From positions 3,395,470 through 3,459,469 of the forward strand of contig NZ_CP059557.1 of assembly GCF_022828475.1 (NCBI RefSeq): a stretch of DNA of 64,000 nucleotides. Reading direction: 5' to 3'. The position numbers and the translations under genes were made by a program. Below, in pieces: positions 28,735-37,299 of the stretch (position 1 is its first letter; each line of letters starts with the position of its first letter). The DNA is from Saccharopolyspora gloriosae. Lineage in GTDB: Bacteria; Actinomycetota; Actinomycetes; Mycobacteriales; Pseudonocardiaceae. A model generated the notes under the pieces. It worked only from the letters and a program-made list of their open reading frames with translations. It was not told the DNA's origin and searched no databases.

Positions 28735-29157
28735 TCACTCGCGGACGATGACCACCGGGCACTTGGCGTGCACCGCGCAGCGCTGGCTCACCGACCCGAG
28801 CAAGGTGCGGTAGAAACCTCCGTGCCCGCGGCTGCCGACCACCAGAAGCTGAGCACCATCGGCGGCTTCCAGGAGCGCTTGCGCCGAGTGCCCGTGCACC
28901 ACGGCGCGTTCCACGTCGGCACCGCCCGCCACCACGTCGACCGCGTCGTTCATGTTGCGCTGCGCGGCGTCCTGGAAGTCATCCGGCGGCATCGGGCCGC
29001 CCTCCCAGCTGTAGAACGCCGGGTACTCCCAGGCCACCACCGCGCGCACGGTCGCGCCGGTGAGCGCGGCCTGCCGCAACGCCCAGCGCAGGGCGGCACG
29101 GGACGGCTCGGAGCCGTCGACGCCCACGATGATCACGTTCTCGGTCGTGCTACCCAT
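28735..29157 (-). CDS. Universal stress protein (UspA family)
   Basis: A 140-residue single-domain UspA protein: IIVGVDGSEPSRAALRWALR at the N-terminus, and the ATP-binding signature GSRGHGGFYRTLLGSVS near the C-terminus followed by CPVVIVRE. USPs of the ATP-binding group accumulate in stress or stationary phase; several belong to the DosR regulon in mycobacteria. ATG 29157 has GAGGTGG upstream; the upstream frame to 29220 is not family-like. A GGACTTGGGCC sequence at 29271-29281 loosely resembles a DevR half-site, which would fit hypoxic control by the devR product. Confidence 0.9.
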   Translation of the reverse strand: MGSTTENVIIVGVDGSEPSRAALRWALRQAALTGATVRAVVAWEYPAFYSWEGGPMPPDDFQDAAQRNMNDAVDVVAGGADVERAVVHGHSAQALLEAADGAQLLVVGSRGHGGFYRTLLGSVSQRCAVHAKCPVVIVRE

Positions 29158-29474
29158 GCGCCACCTCGACTGGTGTGGTCCGCCGCGGCACCGAGCGGCG
29201 GCGGAGGGACGGCCTCGCACTCCAGTGTGCGATGAACGGAGAGCGGACAGAAACCCCGAATTTCCTGGACGGACTTGGGCCGACGGTGTGAACGGTGCTG
29301 CGGGCCGAACGGAACGTCGTCGAGCAGTAATCGAACTCTCCGTGTCCGGATCGCCGATCAGGGGTCACACGGCACGGTGGGTGGGTGCGATTTTCCCACC
29401 GATAAAGGGAATTCCGGCTCCTGATCCACACACGACCGGCGTCTTGCCGTGACGGGTGTGACGGGGGTTACCTC
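29158..29474. other. Divergent intergenic region, usp and subtilase promoters
   Basis: About 317 bp between two divergent genes, so it must hold both promoters. A weak DevR-like match lies at 29271-29281. A short inverted repeat, GTGGG...CCCAC, lies near 29380-29400. No open frame of interest was seen. Confidence 0.35.
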
Positions 29475-30680
29475 ATGGGGCACGTTTTCACCGAGAGCAA
29501 GGGGGCGATCATGACGACAGCCGCGAATGGAACCACGGGGCGCTACCTGGTCCTGCTGGAGGACGACGCGACCGTGCTCGGTGCCCGGGAACTCACCCGG
29601 CTCGCCGGGATCCGCACCGCCAGCACGGCCGACGCGGCCGGTGCCGGGCCGGGCGAACTCTTCAGCGGCGCCGGAGGCGTCATCCTGCACGAACTCGGCG
29701 TCGCTCTCATCGACGCCGCCGAGGACCAGATCGCCGCGCTGCAGAACTCCGTGCGGGAACGCGGCACCCCGCTGGCGGCCATCGAGGCCGAACGCAGGGT
29801 GTTCGCCATCGGATCGCCACAACCGCCCGCCGACGGCGAGGTCACGTGGGGGCTTCGCGCCGTCCGCGCCGACCGCAGCGGGCCGACGGGAGCGGGAATC
29901 CGGGTGGCCGTGCTCGACACCGGGTTCGACCAGGCGCACCCGGACTTCGCCGGGCGGGACGTCGTCACCGGATCCTTCGTGGACGGCCAGGACGTCCAGG
30001 ACGGCCACGGTCACGGGACGCACTGCATCGGCACCGCCTGCGGGCCGCGCAGCACCGACTCCGGTCCGGGTTACGGCATCGCGTCGGAGGCCTCGATCTA
30101 CGCGGGCAAGGTGCTCGGGGACGACGGCTCCGGCGGGGACAGCGGCATCCTCTCCGGCATCCAGTGGGCCATCTCCAACGGGTGCTCGGTGGTGTCGATG
30201 TCGCTCGGCGCCCCGACCCAGCCGGGCCAGCCGTTCTCCGACGCGTTCGAACGGGTCGCGCAGCGCGCGATCGAGCGCGGCACGCTGATCGTCGCGGCGG
30301 CGGGCAACGAGAGCGAACGTTCCGCCGGGAACATCGCGCCGGTAGGCCACCCGGCCAACTGCCCGTCGATCCTGGCGGTCGGGGCCGTCGACGAACAGGG
30401 CGCCGTCGCCGACTTCTCCTCCGGCACCGTCGACGAGATCGGTCAGGTCGACGTGGTCGGACCCGGAGTCGACGTGTATTCGAGCTGGCCGGGCCAGGAG
30501 CGCTACCGCAAGCTCAGCGGCACCAGCATGGCGACACCGCACGTCGCCGGCGTCGCCGCGCTGCTGGCTCAGCAGCACCCCGAGCGGGCGTGGGGCCTGT
30601 GGGCGCGTCTCGCGCAGAGCGCGCGGCGGCTTCCGCTTCCGGCCACCGACATCGGCGGGGGGCTCGTGCAGGCTCCCTGA
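29475..30680 (+). CDS. Subtilisin-like serine protease (peptidase S8), no signal peptide
   Basis: A 401-residue S8 protease. The catalytic triad is visible as Asp in RVAVLDTGFDQAHPDFAG, His in DGHGHGTHCIGTACG and Ser in LSGTSMATPHVAGVAALLA, with the oxyanion Asn in AAAGNESERSAGN. About 120 N-terminal residues resemble an inhibitor-like prodomain (GRYLVLLEDDATVLGARELT). No signal peptide or Tat motif is present, so it is either cytoplasmic or exported by an unusual route. ATG 29475 and ATG 29511 both have a GGGGG run before them; 29511 starts nearer the homology. It stands alone, divergent from the stress-protein gene. Confidence 0.85.
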   Translation: MGHVFTESKGAIMTTAANGTTGRYLVLLEDDATVLGARELTRLAGIRTASTADAAGAGPGELFSGAGGVILHELGVALIDAAEDQIAALQNSVRERGTPLAAIEAERRVFAIGSPQPPADGEVTWGLRAVRADRSGPTGAGIRVAVLDTGFDQAHPDFAGRDVVTGSFVDGQDVQDGHGHGTHCIGTACGPRSTDSGPGYGIASEASIYAGKVLGDDGSGGDSGILSGIQWAISNGCSVVSMSLGAPTQPGQPFSDAFERVAQRAIERGTLIVAAAGNESERSAGNIAPVGHPANCPSILAVGAVDEQGAVADFSSGTVDEIGQVDVVGPGVDVYSSWPGQERYRKLSGTSMATPHVAGVAALLAQQHPERAWGLWARLAQSARRLPLPATDIGGGLVQAP

Positions 30681-30869
30681 TCCGATCGGAAGGTGCGGCG
30701 GGCGCGCTTCGGCGTGCCCGCCGCATCGTCGTTCGGTCCTGGCGTCACGTGTGTCGTTCCCCCGATCCGGGTAATCCTCGCGCAGCCGGTGAGAACCGCT
30801 GAACCGGTCAAGCACGATGGAGTGATCGGCGAGGAGATCCGCACGCGATCGCTCGGGGGGACGACACAG

Positions 30870-31307
30870 ATGAGCACAGGTAACGCCGCCGAAGGAGAAG
30901 GCGACCGAAGCGCGGCCGGCTCCGGACGAGGCGAGTCCGTTCCGGCGCGGCGTTCGCAACCCAGCAGCGCGGTGGTGGAGGAAGCAGGTCGAGCACGCTC
31001 GGAGATCGGCCGAGCGCTCGACAGCGCGCGGCGCGCGGGTGAGTCGACCGGCATCCCGGACGCCCGCGCCGAACCCGCCGCGGAGTCGGCCGAGCTCTCG
31101 ACGCGGGACGCGTTGCTCGACGTCGCGGTCCGCGGGCATCGGCTCGCGGTCGTCCTCGACGGGCTCGCGCACCGCTACGCCACACCGGGCACCGCCCAGC
31201 CCCCCGACGCGCACGTGGCGTTGGATCAAGCCGCCGCGGCCGCCGAAGACCTCGGAAACTGCGTCAAAGCGGCCGCGGCGGCCATCGCCGAACGGCCTGC
31301 GGACTGA
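30870..31307 (+). CDS. Hypothetical helical protein
   Basis: A 145-residue protein of unknown family. The first 50 residues are Ser/Gly/Ala/Glu-rich and probably disordered. The rest forms predicted helices (STRDALLDVAVRGHRLAVVL, LDQAAAAAEDLGNCVKAAAA). No membrane segment, metal site or catalytic motif is seen. ATG 30870 follows a GGGGGG run; the longer frame from 30693 has no support. Convergent with the small gene at 31375. Confidence 0.5.
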   Translation: MSTGNAAEGEGDRSAAGSGRGESVPARRSQPSSAVVEEAGRARSEIGRALDSARRAGESTGIPDARAEPAAESAELSTRDALLDVAVRGHRLAVVLDGLAHRYATPGTAQPPDAHVALDQAAAAAEDLGNCVKAAAAAIAERPAD

Positions 31308-31374
31308 TCGACCTCGCCGCTTCGATCCACCGGCGACGAGCGACCCGCCTCGCACAGCGTTCGGCACCGGCCCC

Positions 31375-31707
31375 TCAGCCGCGTGCGAGCGCTCGTTCCA
31401 GTTCCGCCTTGGTCATCTTCGAACGGCCGTCGATGCCCGCCCGCCGCGCGTCCTGGTAGAGCTGGGCCTTCGTCCGCCCGAGCGGTCCGGTGCGGTTTCC
31501 GGAGCGCAGCCCGCCACGACGCTCCGGCGGCACGTCGTGCACCGACGTCCTGCTGCGCTGTTTCGCCTGGCCCTGTTGAGCCCGCTCCTTGTTCACGGTG
31601 CGGGCCGCGATCTCCTTCGCCCGGCTTTCGCTGCTGCCGTGTTCCTCGGCGTTCGCCTTGATGTGCTCGTACTGCCGTTCCTGCTTGCGGTTGGCGCCTG
31701 CGGGCAT
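31375..31707 (-). CDS. Small basic protein with SAP/Rho-N-like C-terminus
   Basis: A 110-residue, strongly charged protein. The N-terminus (NRKQERQYEHIKANAEEHGS) matches a common actinobacterial family sometimes labelled plasmid stabilisation or DUF7218. The C-terminus (LYQDARRAGIDGRSKMTKAE) is a helix-extended-helix motif of the SAP/Rho-N kind that contacts nucleic acid. The Ku protein at 44572 ends in a very similar segment. ATG 31707 follows GGAGGAGG. The role is unknown; nucleic-acid binding is the best guess. Confidence 0.65.
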   Translation of the reverse strand: MPAGANRKQERQYEHIKANAEEHGSSESRAKEIAARTVNKERAQQGQAKQRSRTSVHDVPPERRGGLRSGNRTGPLGRTKAQLYQDARRAGIDGRSKMTKAELERALARG

Positions 31708-31897
31708 GTGGTCCTCCTCCAGCGGGGCGTTCCGGTTCCGCGTTACCCGGCCGGTAGCCGTGGCACACCCGTTCGTCGTGAGCCCGGTCGAGAGTCCGTG
31801 GCGCGATCGGTGGAATCTCCGGGCGCGGGCGGCTCGGACGCGGGCTCTCGGCCTCCATTCGCGGCTACGCTGCACCGCCGATCGAACGGGGGCCGCC

Positions 31898-32896
31898 ATG
31901 ACCGCTCTGGGCCGAGGTTTCTTCAGCGAGCGCATGCCGTTGCGCCGGGTTCGAGCGCCGCGCTGGGCCGAGCAGGAAGGCACCTGGCGGCAGGCTCGTC
32001 CGGAGCTCATCAACGCGACGCTGCGGCGGGCGCTCGCGCGGCCGTCGGGGAACTGGTTCGTGCTCGCTGCGAGCCGGGAGATCACCGGTGAACGACCGTT
32101 CGGGCGCACCGTGGCGGGAGTGGAGCTGGTCGCCTGGCGGGACGGGCGCGGCACGCTCCGCATCGGACCCGGGGCCTGTCCGCACCTGGGTGCCCCGCTG
32201 AGCGAAGCGGGCGTGCACCGGGGCAGGCTGGTGTGCCGCTGGCACGGGATGTGCCTGGGCGAGGATTCGGCGGGGTGGCGGCTGTTTCCCGCGCACGATG
32301 ACGGTGTGCTCGCCTGGGTCCGCCTCGACGCGGTCGGCGGTGAGGTCCCGCTGCCCGCTCCGGTGCTGCCGCGGCGTCCGCCCCTCGACAAGAGCATCAG
32401 CGCGGTCGCCACCGCGATCGGGGTGTGCGAGGTGCAGGACGTCGTGGCGAACCGGCTCGATCCGTGGCACGGCTCGTGGTTCCACCCGTATTCGTTCGCG
32501 AACCTGACCGTGCTGCGCACCCCGGATCCGGACGAGGGCGATGTGTTCGAGGTGGCGGTGTCGTTCCGGTTGGCCAGGGGCGTGGGGGTGCCGGTGCGGG
32601 CAACGTTCAGCGCTCCGGAGCCGCGCACGATCGTGATGCGCATCGTGGCGGGGGAGGGCGTGGGCAGCGTGGTGGAGACGCACGCTACGCCGTTGGGCCG
32701 GAACTCGGCAGGCCGTCCGACGACTGCGGTGATCGAAGCGATCGCAGCGCATTCGGCACGTCCGGGTTTCCGGGCGGCGCGGTCGGCGGCGAGCGTGGTC
32801 CGGCCGCTGATGCGCTGGGCGGCGCTGCGGCTGTGGCGCGACGACCTCGCCTACGCCGAACGCAGGTACGACTTGCGCACCCGCCCGACTTCCTGA
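31898..32896 (+). CDS. Rieske [2Fe-2S] domain protein (DUF5914 type), carotenoid-associated
   Basis: A 332-residue protein. The Rieske cluster ligands appear as CPHLGAPLSEAG and CRWHG, around residues 90-115. A larger C-terminal part (DVVANRLDPWHGSWFHPYSF) follows and matches the family found in actinobacterial carotenoid clusters. It lacks a recognisable mononuclear-iron triad of the classical Rieske oxygenases, although histidines in DPWHGSWFHP could be ligands. ATG 31898 starts the homology. It converges with the crtU-type gene. A part in carotenoid oxidation or electron supply is inferred from context only. Confidence 0.75.
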   Translation: MTALGRGFFSERMPLRRVRAPRWAEQEGTWRQARPELINATLRRALARPSGNWFVLAASREITGERPFGRTVAGVELVAWRDGRGTLRIGPGACPHLGAPLSEAGVHRGRLVCRWHGMCLGEDSAGWRLFPAHDDGVLAWVRLDAVGGEVPLPAPVLPRRPPLDKSISAVATAIGVCEVQDVVANRLDPWHGSWFHPYSFANLTVLRTPDPDEGDVFEVAVSFRLARGVGVPVRATFSAPEPRTIVMRIVAGEGVGSVVETHATPLGRNSAGRPTTAVIEAIAAHSARPGFRAARSAASVVRPLMRWAALRLWRDDLAYAERRYDLRTRPTS

Positions 32897-33053
32897 CCCA
32901 CGTCACCGGCATGCCACGCAGACGCGGTCGAACAAGTTTCTGAATACTAGGGCTTCAGTGCTGAATGAAATCAATGCCGGAGAGCCACCGCGAAAGAAGG
33001 CGAGGAGCCCGGGGAGCTTCGTGCGGGTTCGGCATCGCGCCACGGCCGATGAC

Positions 33054-34571
33054 TCAGGCGAAGCGACCGGCGACGCGGAGGGCGGGGGAGCGGCCTTGCA
33101 CGGGGACGCTCCACACGTCGTGCCCGCGCAGCCCCCAGAGCCCCAGCAGCCGGTTCGCCGCGAGCATTCCACTGGTGGCGGCGCGCTCCATCAACGCCAC
33201 CGGCAGATCGACCCGCACATGGTCGCCGGCGAGCACCAGCGCCGGTTCCGGAGTGGGAATCGACGGTCGCAGCGCGAAGCCGCCGGGCGGGAACAGCGGG
33301 CAGTCCGAGCGGAGTTCGTGCCGTTCGTCGAGAACCTCGGCGCCTGTCGTTTCCGGGTACACGCGGTGCAGCTCTTCGAGCACTTGTGGGCGCAGCTCGT
33401 CGACGGTGGCGTCGGCGGGCAGCGCGTAGCAGTGCACTTCCACCACCGAACCACCGTGATCGCGAGCCCACCGGGCAGCGCTGCGCTCGTAGCGGTCCAG
33501 CACGCTGATGTTGTCCACCGGCCCGAACCCGCTGGTACCGAGGAACGCGTGCCGCTGCTCGGCAACCGGACGGTCCAGCCAGAGCCGCGAGACGAGGAAC
33601 GGCGGTGCGGTACGCGCCGAGCCGAGACGTTCCCGCCACTCGCGGTGCGCCGGCGTGGGGGAGCGTCGCACGATGCGTTGCGCCGAGCCGAGATCCGCCG
33701 CGAGCACCACGGCGTCCGCCGCGATCGCCTCACCGTCCGCCGTGTGCACCGCGAACTCACGTGGTCCCTCGTGCGATATCGACTCGACGGCGGTGCCCAG
33801 CCGGAACCGCACGCCCCGCTGGTCGAGGTGGTCCCGCAGCGGTTCCCACAACGCGGCGGGGAAGGAGTCGGTGGCGACGTCGAACAGCAGTCCTTCGCTG
33901 GAGCCGAGGAAGTACAGGTGGAACATCAGTGCCAGCTCGGCCGCCGACAGGTCCGTGGGCGGTGCGAAGAAGCTGCGGGAGAACACTTCGAACGCCAGGT
34001 GCCGTGCGGCTTCGGGGAATCCGATGCGGCGCAGGTAGTCGGCGGCATTGATGTGGTCGAGCCGGGCGTAGGACTCGGGCACTCGCACGTCGGCGAGCGT
34101 CGCCGCCGCGCGCAGGTTCATCCGCGGGACGTCTCGCCACCGGAAGGTGGGGCTGCGGGCGACGAACCCCAATGCGTTCCACGGCGGGGATTTCGGCAGC
34201 CCGGCGAAGGTGTCGAGGCGTCCGTTTGCGCTGAGCAGCGGGTACTCGGGAAGCGCGCCGAGCCCGGTGAGTTCCGGGTCCACGCGGCGCAGCAGGCCGC
34301 GCAGGTTGTAGTACTGCCGGAAGAACGCGTGGAAACCCCGGTTCATCGGCACCGTGGAACCGTCGTGGAGCGTGGTGTTCCAGCCGCCGACGCGGCCGCC
34401 GAGGTAATGCTCGCGTTCCAGCAGCACCACGTCCACGTCCCGGTCGCGCAGGCAGGCGGCGGCCGCGAGCCCGGCGATGCCGCCGCCGATCACCACGACG
34501 CGGGGAGTGGCGGCGCCGGGCCGGTCGGCTCCGGGACGGCCGGGGTGGCGGACGGCGCGCGGATCACGCAT
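33054..34571 (-). CDS. crtU: CrtU-type FAD carotene desaturase/methyltransferase (aromatic carotenoid ring)
   Basis: A 505-residue FAD oxidoreductase. The dinucleotide fold is RVVVIGGGIAGLAAAACL, followed by LLEREHYLGGRVGGW and the CrtU-like MNRGFHAFFRQYYNLRGLLR. The C-terminal FAD segment is LVLAGDHVRVDLPVALMERA. CrtU converts beta-rings to aromatic phi-rings with methyl migration, as in isorenieratene formation. The ATG at 34571 overlaps the crtT-like stop by 8 bp, giving the order crtB-crtT-crtU. No lycopene cyclase, GGPP synthase or phytoene desaturase genes lie in the window, so they must be elsewhere. Confidence 0.8.
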   Translation of the reverse strand: MRDPRAVRHPGRPGADRPGAATPRVVVIGGGIAGLAAAACLRDRDVDVVLLEREHYLGGRVGGWNTTLHDGSTVPMNRGFHAFFRQYYNLRGLLRRVDPELTGLGALPEYPLLSANGRLDTFAGLPKSPPWNALGFVARSPTFRWRDVPRMNLRAAATLADVRVPESYARLDHINAADYLRRIGFPEAARHLAFEVFSRSFFAPPTDLSAAELALMFHLYFLGSSEGLLFDVATDSFPAALWEPLRDHLDQRGVRFRLGTAVESISHEGPREFAVHTADGEAIAADAVVLAADLGSAQRIVRRSPTPAHREWRERLGSARTAPPFLVSRLWLDRPVAEQRHAFLGTSGFGPVDNISVLDRYERSAARWARDHGGSVVEVHCYALPADATVDELRPQVLEELHRVYPETTGAEVLDERHELRSDCPLFPPGGFALRPSIPTPEPALVLAGDHVRVDLPVALMERAATSGMLAANRLLGLWGLRGHDVWSVPVQGRSPALRVAGRFA

Positions 34572-35268
34572 CGGGCCGATTTCCGAGGAACGTGTGGGTG
34601 AGGGTGCGCTGCCACCCGGACATCGCCGCAGTGCGCACTCGGGCGAACCCCGCGCGCCGCATCCGCTCCGTCAGTTGCGGCGGGGTGTCGAATTCGAGCA
34701 CGCTGCGCCACAGGTAGCGGTACAGCGCGGCGTCCCCGGTGACGTACCGCCCGGCCGGGATGATCACCGTCCAGCAGATCGCGTGCCACAGCAGCCGGTC
34801 CGCGTTGCGGCGGGGCAGTGAGTAGTCGTGCACGGCCAGCGGTGCTCCGGGGCGGAGCAGGTCGAGCAGCAGCCGCAGCCCCGCGTCCGGGTCGGGGAGG
34901 TTGCGCAGCAGGTAGGCGGCGAGGATCCCGTCGAACGGGCCGTGCACCCCGGCTTCGGGCAGGCGGCGCGCGTCGGCGTGCACGAAGCGCACCGTCGCGG
35001 GCCACGGCTTGTCGCGCGCTCGGGCCAGCATGCGCGCGGAACCGTCGACCGCGGTGATCGACGCCTCGGGAAGGGCCTCGTGCAGTGCGCGGGTGGAGGC
35101 ACCGGTGCCGCAGCCGACGTCGAGCAGCCGCAGCCCGCGGCCACCGCCCGGAAGCCCGAGCCGTCGGGCGGATCGGGCGAGGTCGCGGTGGTAGCCGGGG
35201 TTCGCGGAGACCAGCGTGTCGTAGTCGCGGCCGCCTCGGTCGAACAGTGCTGTGGCCTCAGTGCTCAT
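34564..35268 (-). CDS. crtT: SAM-dependent methyltransferase of the carotenoid cluster (CrtT type)
   Basis: A 234-residue class I methyltransferase. The SAM loop is LLDVGCGTGASTRALHEAL, followed by VDGSARMLARA and HADARRLPEAG; the post-motif region reads GILAAYLLRNLPDPDAGLRL as in UbiE-type enzymes. Position between crtB and crtU equals that of crtT in streptomycete carotenoid clusters. Its exact methylation target is not settled, so the name is by context and family. ATG 35268 overlaps the crtB stop (ATGA), consistent with a coupled operon. Confidence 0.75.
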   Translation of the reverse strand: MSTEATALFDRGGRDYDTLVSANPGYHRDLARSARRLGLPGGGRGLRLLDVGCGTGASTRALHEALPEASITAVDGSARMLARARDKPWPATVRFVHADARRLPEAGVHGPFDGILAAYLLRNLPDPDAGLRLLLDLLRPGAPLAVHDYSLPRRNADRLLWHAICWTVIIPAGRYVTGDAALYRYLWRSVLEFDTPPQLTERMRRAGFARVRTAAMSGWQRTLTHTFLGNRPDA

Positions 35269-36266
35269 CGCCGGATCCTCTCCTGCGCCGCGGTGCGCGC
35301 TCGGGCGGTGACGGCGGACAGCAGTGCCGGTGCCGCCACTCCGAGGCGCCTGCCGGTGGGTACCGCGATCCGCGCGCCGAACACGCGATATCCGGACTCC
35401 ACCACGCGGTCCAGGATCTCGCCGTAGAGCACGTGCGCGGTCGCCACGCACGGCCGTGCCACCGGATCGAGCATCGGGATTCCGGCTTCGGCCTGCCGGT
35501 ACAGCGCGCGGGTGCGCGCCACCTGGTCTGCGAGCGCGCGCCGCACCGGGCCGTCCGGGCGTCCGGTGCGGCGGCACCAGTGCAGCCGCTCGGCGTCCAC
35601 GCCGAACGCGGCGAGCTCGTCGGCGGGCAGGTACACGCGGCCGCGGTCGAGGTCTTCGCCGACGTCGCGTAGGAAGTTGGTGAGCTGGAAGGCGTGTCCG
35701 AGCTTCGCTGCATGCGGTGCCGCTTGGTCGCGGGAGCAGGTGGTGCCGAGCACCGGCAGCACCTGGAGGCCGATGACTCCGGCGGAGCCGTGCACGTACT
35801 CGTCGAGCGCCGCCCGGTCCGGGTAGCCGGTGACGTGCAGGTCCATCCGCATGGAGCGCATGAAGTCGGTGAACAGCTGCGCCGGCAGCCGGTATCGGCG
35901 GGCGGTGTCGGCGACGGCGGCCAGCACCGGGCGGTCCGCCGTCCCACCGGTGAGCGCGCGGTGCAGTGCGGCGTCGATCCGGGCGATCTCCGCGGCGCGA
36001 TGCGCGTTCGCGGGGCCGGGTTCATCGACGACGTCGTCCACCCATCGGGCGAATCCGTAGAGCGCGTGCACGGCGGGTCTGCGTTCCGGGGGCAGCAGCC
36101 GGGCCGCGAGGTAGTAGGTGCGGCCGTGCGCGGCGTGGAGGTCGCGGCAATGGCGGTAGGCGGTGCGCAGTGCGGGGTGCTGGATGCCCGCGGCGTCCAG
36201 CTCGCGCCGCGCCGTCGGCGATGGATCTCGGCCGGGGCGCCGGAAAATCCCGTTCGCAACGTCCAC
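35265..36266 (-). CDS. crtB: Phytoene synthase
   Basis: A protein of about 333 residues of the squalene/phytoene synthase family. The first aspartate motif is DDVVDE in LYGFARWVDDVVDEPG, and the second is NFLRDVGEDLDRGRVYLP. It condenses two geranylgeranyl diphosphates to phytoene, the first carotenoid step. An upstream ATG at 36320 exists, but it coincides with the foot of a terminator hairpin belonging to the FAS1 gene, so GTG 36266 is the better start. It heads the crtB-crtT-crtU operon with overlapping stop and start codons. Confidence 0.9.
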   Translation of the reverse strand: MDVANGIFRRPGRDPSPTARRELDAAGIQHPALRTAYRHCRDLHAAHGRTYYLAARLLPPERRPAVHALYGFARWVDDVVDEPGPANAHRAAEIARIDAALHRALTGGTADRPVLAAVADTARRYRLPAQLFTDFMRSMRMDLHVTGYPDRAALDEYVHGSAGVIGLQVLPVLGTTCSRDQAAPHAAKLGHAFQLTNFLRDVGEDLDRGRVYLPADELAAFGVDAERLHWCRRTGRPDGPVRRALADQVARTRALYRQAEAGIPMLDPVARPCVATAHVLYGEILDRVVESGYRVFGARIAVPTGRRLGVAAPALLSAVTARARTAAQERIRR

Positions 36267-36288
36267 AGAGGAAATCGAAGCACATGGC

Positions 36289-36320
36289 GTGCGGGCGGCG
36301 CTCAGCAGCGCCGCCCGCAC
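36289..36320 (-). terminator. Hairpin terminator after the FAS1 gene
   Basis: A perfect 14-bp stem (GTGCGGGCGGCGCT and its complement) with a CAGC loop. It lies 64 bp beyond the stop of the FAS1 lipoprotein gene and immediately before the crtB operon on the same strand, separating the two units. Confidence 0.75.
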
Positions 36321-36383
36321 GTGTGCCGGGCCACCCCCCGGCGGACGGTTCGGGCGGCGCGGATGCGCCGTCCGAACCCCCCG

Positions 36384-37046
36384 TCACTGACCGGGCATGA
36401 GGACCTTGTCGACGACGAACACGGTGGCGTTCGCGGTGGGGACGTTGCCGCACAGCACGGAGGCGCCGTTGACCTTCAGGTTCTCCCCGGACCCCTCGAC
36501 GGTGAGCTGTCCTCCTTGGGCGGTGGGCACCGTCTTGGCCTGCGCGAGTCCGTCGGCGTCCATCCGCTGGGGGACCACGTGGTAGGTCAGGATGTCGGTG
36601 AGCTGCTGCTTCTTCGCCGGGTCGGTGAGCAGCGCGTCGAGGGTCTCCTTGGGGAGCGCGTCGAACGCGGGGTCGGCGGGCGCGAACACGGTGTAGGGGG
36701 TGTCGGTCTTGTTCAGGGTGTCGCCGAGATCGGCGGCCTGGACGGCGGCGGTGAGCTTGGTCAGCAGCGGGTTGTTGCTCGCTGCGGTGCCCACCGGGTC
36801 GTCGACCATGCCCTGCACGGAGCCGGGGTCGTTCGGGTCGGTGGGCACCTGGGCACAGCCGGGGCCGAACACGTCGTCGGCGGTGGTGACGCCGTCGGCC
36901 ATGGGCTGCGGCTCGGCGGGGGCGGGAGCCGGCTGCTGCGCGGGCTGTTCCATGTCGTCCTGCTCGGCCTGTCCGCATGCGGAGAGGGCGAGGGCGAGGG
37001 CGGCTGCGGTGCCGGTGATCGCGGCGGTGCGTCGACGGATCCTCAT
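36384..37046 (-). CDS. FAS1 (fasciclin) domain lipoprotein
   Basis: A 220-residue lipoprotein: basic start MRIRRR, hydrophobic core, lipobox LSAC, then a Pro/Gln-rich linker (EQPAQQPAPAPAEPQP). One fasciclin domain follows, with NNPLLTKLTAAVQAADLGDT, YTVFAPADPAFDAL, ILTYHVVPQRM and ATVFVVDKVLMPG. FAS1 domains mediate adhesion or bind small molecules at the cell surface. ATG 37046 has CAGGAGGA upstream. It follows the sulfite-oxidase-like gene on the same strand after 253 bp, an association common in actinobacteria (MPT83-type proteins near molybdo-oxidoreductases), so it may be a surface partner. Confidence 0.88.
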   Translation of the reverse strand: MRIRRRTAAITGTAAALALALSACGQAEQDDMEQPAQQPAPAPAEPQPMADGVTTADDVFGPGCAQVPTDPNDPGSVQGMVDDPVGTAASNNPLLTKLTAAVQAADLGDTLNKTDTPYTVFAPADPAFDALPKETLDALLTDPAKKQQLTDILTYHVVPQRMDADGLAQAKTVPTAQGGQLTVEGSGENLKVNGASVLCGNVPTANATVFVVDKVLMPGQ

Positions 37047-37299
37047 GCTGTGTCCTCCTGATGTTCGGGATCTCGCGGGGCGCGGATCCCTTGCCTCATC
37101 AGGTATTCGGTGTGCACGGCGTTCCGGATTGGTCATGGGCCGATATTTTTCGGAGAGTTCTCCTGAATCGGGTTCGTCCTGGGCGGGCAGGTTCGATCTG
37201 GCCGGTTGCGTGTTGGCCCGTCCTTCCCCGTGCGGCGGGTGAGCAGGTGAAGCTCGCGTCGCCGCTGGACGTGCCGGTCAAAGCGCGGGGATGTCGTCG

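Noticed and set aside
36267-36320. ATG 36320 as the crtB start
   Set aside because: It falls on the base of the terminator hairpin of the upstream FAS1 gene and adds residues without family similarity.
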